Positions 25,609-38,002 are shown, counted from the stretch's first letter. The stretch is 64,000 bases of DNA from Congeria kusceri (GCA_027627225.1 CM051033.1:10340558-10404557); one strand, 5' to 3'. Notes: a model not told the origin generated them from the sequence alone. Numbers and translations: made by a program.

Positions 25609-26525
25609 TAGCGAGAAGCATGAAATAGGTGATTATAGTGATATGTAAAAGCAGGTGCATCGGTTTGAACGCAATAAGCAGGATCTCCATATAAGGAACG
25701 GAAGCAACAAAAAAGTATAAACAATAAACAAACAAACATAAAAGAATACTGACTACTTTGACAGACAACCTAAGCATGGATTTCCTCTATAAACACTTAA
25801 AAGGAAGTTAATCATCGTGCATTAATATATTCGCATATATATGCAATTGGAAATATATCAGGTTTAGATACAACAATGTCTCAATAGACCAAAAATTTAA
25901 GAAATGTAGCAGTTGTATACACTTCTATTCAGGATAAATTATGAAAAAAATCTCTATATTTACTCATAAAACATTCATTTATCATTTAATTTATTGAAAG
26001 CTGGGAAAAAAAAACTAGTACTAGAACAGAAACAAGGCTACTATTGCTATAATATTGTAGTATGCAGTGCCCTGGAACAGTTTCTTATAAATCTTATCAT
26101 ATTAATATTTATTAACTGAACAGAGAATAAAATTGGAACATGTTGTGCATTGTAATAATTTCTTATAAATGTATCTTATAAAAACAAGAATTTCAAATAT
26201 GCATATACATTTCTTGTAGGGAGAAGAACAACATTTCATTTGTGTTATTGTTAACATTTAAAAATTAATGAACTCTAAAGATGCGTGTCAATTTAGTTTT
26301 AATTACCGGATCTGATCCCATTTATAGAGTTTTACCAAGATGACGCGAACTAATAATTAAAATGTTTGCAATTTAAATAAGGAAAAACATCAATTCGACT
26401 GCATTACTGTTGCATTTTTAACACAAGCTAACGAGTTCACTTCCAGTAATTTCTTCGCAAGTGAAAGAAAATTGCAACCCAAATGAAGATTCAAGTGTTA
26501 CCAGGTTATGAACTTTGCAGATATT
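25609..26525 (-). other. 5' part of the LINE, no ORF1 seen
   Basis: This stretch is absent from unit B, so it entered with the LINE or as a nested insertion. I see no ORF1-like coiled coil or RNA-binding motif. It may be 5' UTR, a decayed ORF1 or another repeat. Confidence 0.4.
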
Positions 26526-26900
26526 ATTATTAAATGCCAATTGAACTTGCAGAAATAATAACATTATGTCTTAAACCATTTCGATCAGCCTAATGTCTAT
26601 TTTGGCTGACTGTATACTGGAAATGATTGATGACTTTGCCTAAAAAGTACGTTTAAACTTGCATTATTTATAACGGAGCGGAATTTTGCAGCTGATCTGG
26701 AATTGTACCATAATGAAAGAATTTTAAATAGATATTCTTTAATTGAATTCGTATCGAACTGAATTTGTTGAACAAAGCCATTTTGCTGAACAAAGCCATT
26801 TTGCTGTAAATGACTTGCAATTTGCCGTCATATCACCGTTGCCTATCTTATATACCATAATTAATTCAAGGAATAACGTTTAGATTCACACTAAACACTT

Positions 26901-27695
26901 AACACACATTCCTAATAGGATCTAAGGGTATGTGATAGTGAGTTGTTTATGTTAACACACATTCCTAATAGGATCTAAGGGTATGTGAGAGTGAGTTGTT
27001 TATGTTAACACACATTCCTAATAGGATCTAAGGGTATGTGATAGTGAGTTGTTTATGTTAACACACATTCCTAATAGGATCTAAGGGTATGTGATAGTGA
27101 GTTGTTTATGTAAACACAGATTCCTAATAGGATCTAAGGGTATGTGATTGTGAGTTGTTTATGTAAACACACATTCCTAATAGGATCTAACGGTATGTGA
27201 TAGTGAGTTGTTTATGTAAACACACATTCCTAATAGGATCTAAGGGTATGTGATAGTGAGTTGTTTATGTTAACACGCATTCCTAATAGGATCTAAGGGT
27301 GTGTGATAGTGAGTTGTTTATGTTAACACACATTCCTAATAGGATCTAAGGGTATGTGATAGTGAGTTGTTTATGTAAACACAAATTCCTAATAGGATCT
27401 AAGGGAATGTGATAGTGAGTTGTTTATGTAAACACACATTCCTAATAGGATCTAAGGGTATGTGATAGTGAGTTGTTTATGTAAACACACATTCCTAATA
27501 GGATCTAACGGTATGTGATAGTGAGTTGTTTATGTTAACACACATTCCTAATAGGATCTAAGGGTATGTGATAGTGAGTTGTTTATGTTAACACACATTC
27601 CTAATAGGATCTAAGGGTATGTGATAGTGAGTTGTTTATGTTAACACACATTCCTAATAGGATCTAAGGGTATGTGATAGTGAGTTGTATATGTT
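26901..27695 (+). repeat. 53-bp minisatellite, 15 units
   Basis: Fifteen units of 53 bases containing CCTAATAGGATCTAAGGGTA and GTGAGTTGTTTATGT, with few single-base variants. Unit B has one unit (about 38742-38794). Low variation between units implies recent expansion or homogenisation. Confidence 0.95.
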
Positions 27696-29299
27696 AACAC
27701 ATTTATCTGATATTTAAGCACTTGACACTGTTTTTATAGTGTCGAAGACTAGTCGCGTATTATTACAATGTAAATGTACATGTAAACGTATTCAGCATAC
27801 GTCGAATTACCTATATGTCTGACATTTACTAGACCTTTTAGGGTTTTGCCATCAACAGTATAAACTCATCCCCAGCTATCGTCAGCTGATTAACTTACAT
27901 CGAGCCACTTCATCAAACATCACACACACGTCAATAGCTTTACCACATATTATTTTAAGTTAAGCGTTAAATACGTGATATACAAGTGCAATGATTGCAT
28001 AAAATTGCAGATAAATGTGCATATGATTGGCATTTGTGGTATCGTCTATTATGTCAGTTTTCACACAAGTATCATAGTGATATGTACTTATAATAATAAC
28101 ACAACGAATCAATACATTGTATGCTAACGTAAGCTTTTATCTTAAACCTATTTATTTTAAGTCGATTACTTTGCCGTGTAATGTCTGTTTCCTAGGTTAC
28201 TTGTACATACTATTTATAAGAATTATCACCGGAATCTTCCTATAGTGGGGACCGACCTTAAGATCTGCGAATCGACAGTCGTGTTTCAATGCAAAACAAA
28301 TTAATTTTCGTAAAGTGAACATAATCTCTAGTGCATGAAATAATAAACACTCCAATATAACAATCGACATTACTCCTGATTTCAATTGCTAGTGCATTAA
28401 AGTGAATCTATTCAACCATAATAAAATAACTTACTTAATTGACTTTAAGATCACTCTACCGACTGATTAATTCATTTATGGTTGAGTAATTAGTTCAACG
28501 TATGTTTTGCATAAGAAAAACTGTGTTCAATTACGTTCTTGGAAATAGTTCTTCAAGGTAGGTCTTGGTTTCTAACAAACTTATAATTCATCGACGTGGA
28601 GACAATTATGTCAGACGTGAACGCATTTCTGAAATAGTTGTTGTTTGTTGGATTGCGCTTAGTTCTTTAACGAATAGATTTCAACGACATTGAGAGGAAA
28701 CATCCTATAATGTCGCATCTAATTCCACAATTAAAATGTTAGTGATTGAACTTTTCACTTCAGTGTGTTTATGTTTCTATTCACAACATAGTGTTTGGAA
28801 ACAACTTGCTTCTAATTATTTTGCTGTCTGCGAGTTATTTAGGTCGTGAAAAGCTAAACTACGGATATTTTACTAGAATTCCGTTGATCATCATTCCAGG
28901 TCATGCTTATATGTTACTTATACACTTTATTACAAAGCAGTTCATCACAATCCTTTGCCAGGATAAATAAGGTTATGTCTGAAACTGATTTGAAACTGAG
29001 CTGATAGGTGAACACGCTTATTTGTCAATCAAGCAATTTTCATAGGTTGATGTTGTAGTAAAGAATTTTCCGACAAAAAATAAATACACCTTCGAGAATA
29101 CTTTTATTGATCAGCTTCTTGAAAATAACAAAATGAAAAGCAGTGCGAGGTTATTGGAATAATTTTTTTCAAACATATTGAGTATTATTTTGTGTATCAA
29201 GAGTGGGTATTATTTACATGTAGTGTATCAATGACTACCTAAATCTTATAGACAGGAGTTGCGATAAGTTTCATCAATACTTAAATTGCATGTACATTG
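27696..29299. other. Duplicated non-coding stretch
   Basis: It aligns with 38800-40620. A block at 28186-28290 is nearly identical in the two copies (see findings). I see no gene. A single 24-base unit near 29095-29125 is the counterpart of the minisatellite at 40261-40524. Confidence 0.5.
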
Positions 29300-30087
29300 T
29301 ACGGTGTCCTGTAACTGCCATTGCAGTTTCGTGACTCCGACCTGTGTTTATGAAAGGTCGCCGAAGCGCCGATGCGATACGCCGACACGATACGCCGAAG
29401 CGCCGAGACGATGTGTCGAAGCGCCGACACGATACGCCGAAGCGGTATAAACGTCGCAATCTCGTGTGTTTTTGTTTCATATGTGGCTATCAAATTGGGC
29501 GAAGATACGAATATACGACGTTTATATCACTTCGGCGCATCGTGTTGGTGCTTCGGCGCATCGTGTCGGCGGGTCGGCGTACGAGATACTAAGTCAAGGT
29601 AACGAGATACTAAGTCGAGGGAACGAGTTAGTATTTCGTTCCCACGCGTTAGAGAACCCATCAAATGTTCCGTATACTAGTATTTGTTTTTATAATAACC
29701 ATGGCCGACAAAAACGAGCATGTTGTAAGATGGTACTAAGTTGTTCGCTCGAGTTAATATCTCGTTCCCAAGCGAGATTGCGATGTTTATATCGCATCGG
29801 CGCATCGTATCGGCGCGTCGGCGTATCGTCTCGGCGCTTCGGCGCATCGTGTCGGCGCGTCGGCGTATCGTCTCGGCGCGTCGGCGTATCGTAGCGGCGC
29901 GTCTCCCAATTTTATAGCCACATATGAAAAAAACACGAGATTGCGACGTTTATATCGCTTCGGCGTATCGTGTCGGCGCTTCGGTGTATCGTGTCGGCGT
30001 GTCGGCGTGTTGTGTCGGCGCTTCGGCGCCCTTTCATTAGCACAGGTCGAAGTCGCGAAACTACGATGGCAGTAACAGGACACCGTA
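29300..30087. mobile_element. CpG-rich foldback element, 788 bp
   Basis: Terminal inverted repeats of about 200 bases start TACGGTGTCCTGT (29300) and end ...ACAGGACACCGTA (30087). They are flanked by a 6-base duplication ACATTG (29294-29299 and 30088-30093). Unit B is uninterrupted here. The arms and two inner blocks are built from short subrepeats of CGGCG(C/T)ATCGTGT type, giving a sharp rise in CpG against the AT-rich flanks. There is no transposase frame. The open frames at 29274-30122 on both strands are by-products of the stop-poor subrepeats. It fits a foldback-type non-autonomous DNA transposon. Confidence 0.85.
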
Positions 30088-30786
30088 ACATTGTGTTGTC
30101 TTATATAGACGTATTTTCGCACTTTGTTAGTAACCCACTCTACGTATTACATCTAAATATTGTTTACATGCTCAAATTATTCGTTTATAAATGGAGTTTC
30201 TTTTTCATAAGTTCTGAATGAAATTGTTTTCTGTTGAACTGTGTATGCAGCTTAATTTGATTTTGATACCAAATACTTAAACATGAGAAAATACTAGTTG
30301 CAATGTTTGCAAATTCAGACAACCCTTGGTGGTTGCTCCCACAAGATTCGTCAGCATTTCGCATTCCGAGATAAACACACAGTTTGCTAATAGAAAGAAA
30401 CCGCAGCATATTCAAATTTAATATTATAGTAATTATAAAAATAACACTTTTTAATTATATATGTTGCATTGAATAAGGATAAAGACAATTGGGAATAATG
30501 TTCTACTTATAAGTGTCAGGGACATAGACATTAGCGAATTTGAGACTGAGAGATAACGATGTTCAGCTTTATTCGACATTCAATAGTAAGTGCATAGAGT
30601 AGTTATTAATTATTCTAACGTGACCCCCTAATTTTCTATAGACAAATAACAAATTCATCGTTGTTAAACTACCCTTTAAACAACGCAAATAGTAGTCACG
30701 ATTCTGAGAGGTGCATAGTTAAAAGTATCTCCAATTTCAATTGCAACAATATAATTCTAATCATGTTAGAATCGAAATCTTTTCGC

Positions 30787-30938
30787 ATTATTGTTATTTA
30801 TCGGCCAATAAACAACGCCTCTTCGTTCTGATGCGTGGCTATTAAGCAACTCGGGCTAACGCCCTCGCGGTTTAATTCCTACGCATCAGAACTTCAAATC
30901 GCTATTAAGTGGCCGATGAAAAACAATAAATCGAAAAT
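30787..30938. repeat. Palindromic MITE, unit A copy
   Basis: The end TTATTTATCGGCCAATAAAC pairs imperfectly with GGCCGATGAAAAACAATAA at the other end, with inner arms around CGCATCAGAAC and CTGATGCGT. The same element lies at 41364-41510 in unit B, so it was present before the duplication. Confidence 0.7.
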
Positions 30939-31223
30939 AATGTCTTAAATATAAATACTTTGGTTGAACAAAATTCACAAATCTTAGTAATATTTAAGAT
31001 ATAAGATATTAAGTAAAATCTTATTTAAAATGTTCTAAGTTACCTAGAATATAACATACATGTTGATTGGTCTAGCGCATGTATATCATTGAAACATATG
31101 AAAAGTAAATATCCATGCTGTATATGTCAATATTATAAATATTATGAGAAGGCGAGGTTCCAAAAAAACTAATCAAAAGCCAGACATGATATCCGTCAAG
31201 AACATGTTCTTAATAATTAAGTT

Positions 31224-32418
31224 TATCCTGTTTCTACCTCCAACAGTGACCTAATAAAGGGGTAACCGGATAAATGGTTACCGTGTATGAAGGTAACCAT
31301 TTATCCGGTCACCCCTTCCTATCAAAAACAACAAGAAGTTGCAAGGCTTATCCAGTTAGTTGTGTATTGCTACGCGCCGAATAACAACGTTGTCCAGAAT
31401 GACATGGGATACAAATGAAATACACCTGTACTCACCGAGTTTTCCATCGTTAAAAAACGCCATGCTGTCTAGTTTTACAGAGATCCTAGCTTCAATAATG
31501 AGATGTTAATTTGCACATGTATGTCATAATCGATAAAGGTGTAAACAACACCTTCCTTCCATTCCATTTCAAAACACTTGATGTAAGCGGGTTATTCTTT
31601 TTGAATATAATTTCTTCAATCAAAATCAAAGATACAGTTTATTCATCAAAGTAATAACCCGTTATATAACTTTTTGTTGGAAAGTGTTTAAAAACTGAAC
31701 AAAGACTAATTCTAGATCTACATCTATAAATTAATAAAACCTAAATATTTTGTCCACGATGTTCTCCACCCACAATCCGACTACATTCTAGAAAATTGAA
31801 ATTCAACTGGGATTAATCTGACCAGTTCAATTCGAGGCTTATATTCCTAATACTTTTTATTTTAAATGTTATTAACATAATCCATCCAAAACAGAAACAC
31901 TTATTATTGTATTCCAATTACTTATATTTTAAATTAAATTTCAACACACTCGCGTCCTAGTTTGTAGAATGTGTATACTTCAAACTCAACCGAATGACGT
32001 TGGCTTGACGCAATGCAATTTTTTATAAACCTATATCTGGTTTAAAGTGGCTATTGTGTACTAATTCGTGTTCGTGAATATTATTGGCGTCAACAAATCA
32101 GATTATTTTTAAAATTTAAGAATGATTACCCCTTAAGAAACAGAGAACCATTTTTTCTGAAAGTGCACATACATGCTAGCGAGTTAAAAGGTTCGAGGCT
32201 CGTCATAAAACATATAGCTATCAGATGAACCGTTAATTTTAGTACATTTAAAACGAAATTGAGTAGAAAACAGGATAAATAGAATGCATGGTAGGTGCCG
32301 GGAAGGAGAAAGTTTATCCGGTTCGGCCCGAAAATAAACATAGAGCTTGCTCTATTTTAATTTTCTAAGCCTCACCGGATAAAGTTTCTCCATCCCGGCA
32401 CCAACCATGTATTCTCTA
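31224..32418. mobile_element. Insertion bounded by two strong hairpins
   Basis: These 1.2 kb interrupt unit A; unit B runs straight from about 41549 to 41550. Near the left end, 31257-31282 pairs with 31292-31317 (25 of 26 bases). Near the right end, 32281-32322 pairs with 32374-32415 (about 38 of 42). Both stems contain TTATCCGGT. TTTATCCTGTTT near 31222 is inverted as AACAGGATAAA near 32268. There is no coding capacity. It is either one non-autonomous element with hairpin ends or two related insertions. Confidence 0.55.
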
Positions 32419-32927
32419 TGTATCACTTTATGGTGCAATCTTGCCATTTCATTGGCTCAAAATGTAGTTATAATCTAAACACATTTACTAAATTTGCGGG
32501 AGCAAAGGTTCTTACTTCTGCGATATATCATAATTTTCTTGAAAGAGAAATGACATTCGTTAGGCATAAATGACAGATACATTATCCCAACCTAAACATA
32601 ATCGAAACCGTTTATCGAAATGAGGTGTGTACGTTGATGGTGTTACTATATATAGTCAGCTCAATGTCTACGTATGTGATCGTTGTTTGATGTATTGTAC
32701 TAGACTGCTTCAGGTGTGTAGGTTACCCGTGCGGCGTTATCGGTTACATAAATATAATACGCATGCGCACTGGCATGCTCATTTGTGTTTCTGTATCTTA
32801 CTGGCCACCACGACGCAACTATCTGAGCGGATGGGTTCTGTAGGAATCAGAAAACAAATAAAGGGCCTTCAAGTTACGAATAATAAGTGGCACTTACTAA
32901 TTACACACATTATAAATATTTATCTGT

Positions 32928-33122
32928 ATGCTTTGCGTCCGTGTTGTGGCTGGTATGAGCTGCGTGCAATGTTTAGCACAGGCAAATGATCACTGTCCTG
33001 ATATGAGTCCTAAATGTAAAAAGCTACATTTGAATGCGAATCAAATGATATTAATGACACAGTCCCGGCGTCAGGGCGATAATTATGCTACACACATTAA
33101 GACATTCTGTGCAATGAATTGA
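32928..33122 (+). CDS. Cys-rich exon, Ly6/uPAR-like (unit A copy)
   Basis: The frame reads ...VVAGMSCVQCLAQANDHC, then PDMSPKC, and later TFC before TGA. Five Cys in Cys-x2-Cys-x7-Cys-x6-Cys order resemble the first half of a Ly6/uPAR three-finger domain, which is usually extracellular and GPI- or membrane-anchored. The true exon start is unclear: an AG just before the first Cys codon could be an acceptor, or ATG 32928 could be used. No good donor follows. The copy in unit B (42458-42620) has two stops. The last exon that should follow (seen at 45876 in unit B) is missing from unit A, so this may be a remnant. The family call rests on Cys spacing alone. Confidence 0.35.
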   Translation: MLCVRVVAGMSCVQCLAQANDHCPDMSPKCKKLHLNANQMILMTQSRRQGDNYATHIKTFCAMN

Positions 33123-34017
33123 ATTATTAGACATATCATTCAACGCATACCCCGTACACCATAAAAATACACAGGCCATTCGAAGGCAATCTACAGTACA
33201 TTTTAAACAATATACTGAACATTGACTAAACCAGTAGTAAAACGCATGTGTGTGCTTAAGCTATATTAAAATTAATTATACATATACATTTATAAGCTAT
33301 ATAACTACACGTAGTCTCATTAATAAAATACAATACTTGAGTCAAAGTATCAAGTACATTGCACAACGATGTACACTATGTTTTGCTGTATTTTAAGCAG
33401 AGTTTTACTATCGCTATTCATTAAGGAAGATTCCAAATTACGGTCCAGTTTCAAATTAAAACAATATACACTGCGTCAGAACATGTACATATAATTAACA
33501 ATATATATACACGCATGTTCATACAGATAGTTCTTATTATTGTCACATAGTGCGTTGAGACAACACAGAACGCATTACATATTCACTTTAATTCCGATAT
33601 TTATCGATTACAAAAGTTACGGTTGACAATTAAATACCTTGGGTTATGGTAATAATAATAAAATATTGTACGGCTTAATATCCTAAATAAGTGCACTTGT
33701 TTTGACATAATTTATAAAAAGTAATATTCAACGTTAATATGTACACCTGAATGCATTGCCCAAGCATAACAACCGTTATTTGTACCACCGAGTATATGGT
33801 ATACACGTATAAACTGTAAATACTATAAATTATGTCAGAGTCAGCAGTGTATTTTTAAACGAGCATATCTTTTGATTGATACTTCGAGTCTAATCTAAAA
33901 GTATCGAAGCCTTAATATGTCAACCAGTCTATAAAAGGCAACCACACTCATTAACAAGGAGTGGTTACTGAGAGACGCACATGGCGTTTATGTAATTGTA
34001 TGCCAATCCCATCTAAC
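33123..34017. other. Duplicated non-coding stretch
   Basis: It aligns with about 42620-43300 and 44190-44412 of unit B. No gene is seen. Confidence 0.4.
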
Positions 34018-34034
34018 TATATAAACACCACGTG
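34018..34034 (+). promoter_or_regulatory. TATA-like box plus E-box in a conserved block (A)
   Basis: TATATAAA (34018-34025) is followed four bases later by CACGTG (34029-34034). The surrounding 80 bases (33980-34060) are nearly identical to 44370-44455 in unit B although flanking sequence has drifted. It could be a plus-strand core promoter or a bHLH site. No transcript start can be shown. Confidence 0.3.
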
Positions 34035-35533
34035 CATGACCTTTTGTCACCTCCACATGTACTGGCATATACATTAAAATTGGTATTGTATGCATGATTA
34101 ACCTTTTTTCTTAAGAATTGAATCAGTTAAATACGGTTCTATGAGTTTATGTAGGTCACGTCAATGATAAAAGTGGACAAGATGTACACAAGTGAGAAAA
34201 AACGTCACTAAGCTTAAATCAACAATACAGTATGTGCTCCTGTTTTTTTGCCTGCCTTTTTTGCTAAAACTGTTTGCCTCGATGGAGCAATTGTGAGCTT
34301 TAAAATGTGATTTTTATTTTGAAAAACTGTTCCACTTGTTTCTCAAAGCACACATTCTACTAGAAGGAAATTGTTAATTATTGGGCTCCAATGGGTGACA
34401 TGCATGATGAGCCCCACCAAGGTGATACCTTTTATCACGAGTTATGTGATAAAAGCTACGTATCAACAAACTATAATTACTTAACTTACTTGACCAAGAA
34501 CAGGCGTTTTGCATATACATTTCTTTATTTTGTTTTGTTCGGAATTATAAATATATATGTCTTCTGCTCTCAAGATCATTAATCGACAAACTGTATGTAG
34601 TTAATATGTTCTAAAGAACGCTTTCCATTCCCAGAATATTAATTTTATCACATATATTGTGTAAACAGTATCAACATTCAATAGCTCTGAATCTTCTAAA
34701 TATATATTGTTTGAGTATATTAATAATTGCTATTTCAGTAAAGTCATGGTGACTTACATATACTATTATTTTGATCTAGTGAACAGAGACTATTGTGCTT
34801 CAATGTATACATTGCTTCTTTAATAAGCAGACAAACCAATTGTCAGTGTACCGAGTATGTAAAATGTTATGTTAGATGAAGCGTTTCGGATATCTGTTGT
34901 TGTCAATTTTAGCAGTCGACTGTATTTAACATCTTTGCCAGTGTTTGCAAACAAACAAACAAACAAGTATGTATACAAAGAATATCCATATGTTGTTTTT
35001 CTCTACATACACGGCGGAAATATTCAAAATATTGACCGGTCACGGGGGATATGCAATAAAATAAAATTACTGTCCTCTCTCTTGGCAACTTTCTTCCTTT
35101 CTTAACTAATGTTATCCGAAAATGCCTGAGTTCGATCGCAAACCACAGAAGGTTCTCAAAGACAACAGGAACGATTCTACCGAGGAAACCTGTTCGAATA
35201 AATAAAGCATGCATCATATGGACCAATGTTCGATGTCTAATTAACTGATTGACACTTGTTGGTATTTAATTCTACAATTCGAATTGAACACAGCATAGCT
35301 GATTGACATATCATACATATTCTGAACAATATTTGTCGGTGGAATATCTTTTATTGCATTGTTTTCGCTTCTGGTTCCTGTCTGTTGTTTCAATATACCA
35401 GTCAGACCGAATTAACACTGTAACATTGTATGTGGTCAATGCCACTCATCCAACTTCCCCGTGAAGCAGTCTGACACCAAAATAAGTTTAGAACTTGTCT
35501 TTCATGAGGAGTTTTACAAAAGGGCCTTTTTAA

Positions 35534-36233
35534 AGGCCCTGTCATACTGTGGCGAATTTGAGCTACGAGTTCTGACGATCGAGACTCTCCTCAACTCGCT
35601 TGGTGTCGTGTGGATCTTGTACACATGTCGTTCTTTGTCGCAGTGATGTTTACTTATGTCTTCTCATGTTGCCAGAACTCGCCAAGTAGAGGCGAGAATT
35701 TAAAACCGTTTATAATTATCGCCGCTTCTCGGCGACATTTTATTCAAGTACACCTGTTGAAGACATGTCGAAGGGATCTCGCGAACTCTCAAACACACTC
35801 GAACACATTCCATAGACATGTCTTCCCTTGTCGTAGAGTTTCGCCGTATATCATCGTTCTTCGACATAACACGAGTTTGCTGCAAGTCTTGGAGACTTGC
35901 CTACGATATCTGCTTATCCGTTTCTCGTAAAAGGTCATCATAAACTCGTGCTACTTTCCTGACAAGTCGTAAAGACTCGTCCACACTCGTAAACTCTCGA
36001 AGACAAGTATTCGATTGTCAAACAGATATCGTACTCATATCTAGGCTGAACTCGTGATAAAATGTGATTATTGTACTTGTGTTGTGTCAATTTCGTGTCA
36101 AAGTTAAAGAGAACTCAAACAAATGTCATCTTAAAACATTTCCGCGACCAACTCGCCCACTTTACGGCGAGTTATAACTCGCCAGAATTCGTAGAGAACT
36201 CGAAGCTCAATTCGCGACAGTGTGACAGGGCCT
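35534..36233. mobile_element. 700-bp non-autonomous TIR element
   Basis: The left end AGGCCCTGTCATACTGTGGC and the right end (reverse complement AGGCCCTGTCACACTGTCGC) form imperfect inverted repeats of about 40 bases. Flanks TAA (35531-35533) and TAG (36234-36236) suggest a 3-base target duplication of the kind seen with PIF/Harbinger elements. That superfamily is only a guess. Unit A lacks the insertion. The body is rich in ACTCG/CGAGT words and has no transposase. Confidence 0.75.
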
Positions 36234-38002
36234 TAGTTACATCAAAAACGACTGCAATCTGTCAAATGCACTTACCACATCGTTAACTTCGTTAGTTTGC
36301 ACTTATAGGGAATACAATGGTCCATTATATAAATATCGTAAACGGTTATTATTTCTTAACAAAGTCACACATTTGATTTTGCACAAGCATATATTTGATC
36401 ACTCATGAGGTTATGCATTCGAAACGAGTTTTTTTGTAGTTCTCTAATATAACGCTAATGCGTGTTATAACATATACGAGATGAGTTAACAGTTAATGTG
36501 AAACATGGCACTGTTGATAACGTAAACATGTTGCTTTGTATTATTGCTAAATGGTTTAAACAGGTATGTCATTTACATAATAGAAAGTCATAATATTTAT
36601 GCACTGCGTAACATGATGTTCTGCACAGTTACAAATGTAATTTATCGCCATATCAACCATGTAATATTGTACTTGTAGTTATGGCGAATTGAATGATCCG
36701 TCAGACGAACATGCAATAAAACAATAAACGTATTAAATATATGGTAACATCTCAACACATGAACATCAGTTTGTTATCTGCGAAAATCTTTGATGCTATT
36801 TTGCAAAACGTCTTGTATTAAGTACAAATCCATTAAAAGATTATCATTAGTTAAGGTAGAAATGTTTCGCGAAGCTCACTGGGTATTCATAAATATGTAT
36901 TGCTTCACTAGCAATAACGGACATATGTTAGAGATATTGTTTTTGTTCAGTGGTATTTTTTTAATTTCATTATACAATAAGTATATCAGTAAACATGGAA
37001 AAAGTGTCTTAATTTCCAAACAAATCTAAAATTAAACAAGAGGGTATTAAGTACTAATTATTGATGAACAGATATGTATGTACATGTATTGATTAGATTT
37101 AAGAAATTTTATGTTTATTTACTGATGAAATTAGTATGGCATACATTATGAAACATACCAAGTTACTAGTAAATACATCGTATATAGTACAACCTGTTTG
37201 ATTCTGTATGCATTCATTCTCTAACTTGCATTGAAACATAACTATAAGAAAATTTATGCAAGGACGTGAATGCGTGCATCATCAAGCATAGTCATAACAA
37301 TTTGCATCTCATTGCAGCAAGTTTGAATACAAATTACGACATACACAGATGCCAATTACCTGCTATTATTGGCCTGATTTACACACAGTTACAAAAGAGA
37401 CAATTTTTGTCAGACTAGTATCGAGTTGAACCGGGTTTTGTTAGAAACAGACGCACTACTGACAAATCATACCAGATGTAATCCGTCCAAAATATAACCC
37501 ATTGTCTAAAGGGTATTAATTTTTCGCATGGATTGTACATATGTTTATATAATTAATCAACACGTACACACTAGGGTTCGCAGTAATTGTATGGTTTTGT
37601 GTCCGTCTTGAAAAAAATGCGCGTAAGGTCCGTTCTTACCCAGTAAGTATTTATATGCTATTCACAAGAAACACCAATAACTGGAACTACACATGAATGG
37701 AATTTAAAATGCACATAATTCCATCGAAAATAAGCGTTCGGGGTTTCCTGGGATACTCTATTTTACAACGTATCCTTAACTAGATTTTAACATTCACTTG
37801 TCTAATATATTCAAGATGATGAATGCTTGACATTATGTTACGCAGCAAAAGCTATCAGTAAGATACATTCCTGATATTCATTGCACAATTTGGACAATAA
37901 AAATTATGTTTATGAATTGCATACAGATGCATACAGGTAGGAATAAGAAATAACAGGAATACATTTTTTAGATTAAGCCAAAAAATAAATAAATAAATTT
38001 AT
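36234..38002. other. Duplicated non-coding stretch
   Basis: It aligns with 18960-20700. It holds a 78-codon open frame (36793-37029) that is also open in unit A (19359-19595), but the changes between them are mostly amino-acid altering, so I do not call a gene. Confidence 0.5.

Larger units (their letters stand above)
21610..26525 (-). mobile_element. LINE (L1/Tx1-like non-LTR retrotransposon), inactive
   Basis: Minus-strand element of about 4.9 kb: an untranslated or degraded 5' part, an ORF2 with endonuclease then reverse transcriptase, a short 3' UTR and a poly(A) tail seen as T26 at 21610-21635. Its limits come from unit B, where the corresponding site (about 38380-38395) is uninterrupted. 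Flanking sequence on both sides contains ATTATTAA, a possible target-site duplication, but the region is low-complexity. The protein resembles Tx1/L1-type ORF2. No ORF1 is recognisable. Confidence 0.85.
18540..35050 (+). repeat. Unit A of a large direct tandem duplication
   Basis: Most of this segment aligns in order and orientation with 35128-47758. Anchor pairs include 18547/35127 (GAGTTCGATCGCAAA), 19427/36862, 20178/37619, 21351/38120, 27700/38800, 28186/39309, 30105/40625, 32420/41550, 33001/42508, 33980/44370 and 34922/46488. The copies differ by many substitutions and small indels. Unit A is longer because of a LINE, a foldback element, a hairpin-bounded insertion and two expanded minisatellites. 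Confidence 0.85.

Noticed and set aside
29274..30122. Arg/Ser/Ala-rich open frames on both strands
   Set aside because: By-products of CpG-rich, stop-poor subrepeats in the foldback element.
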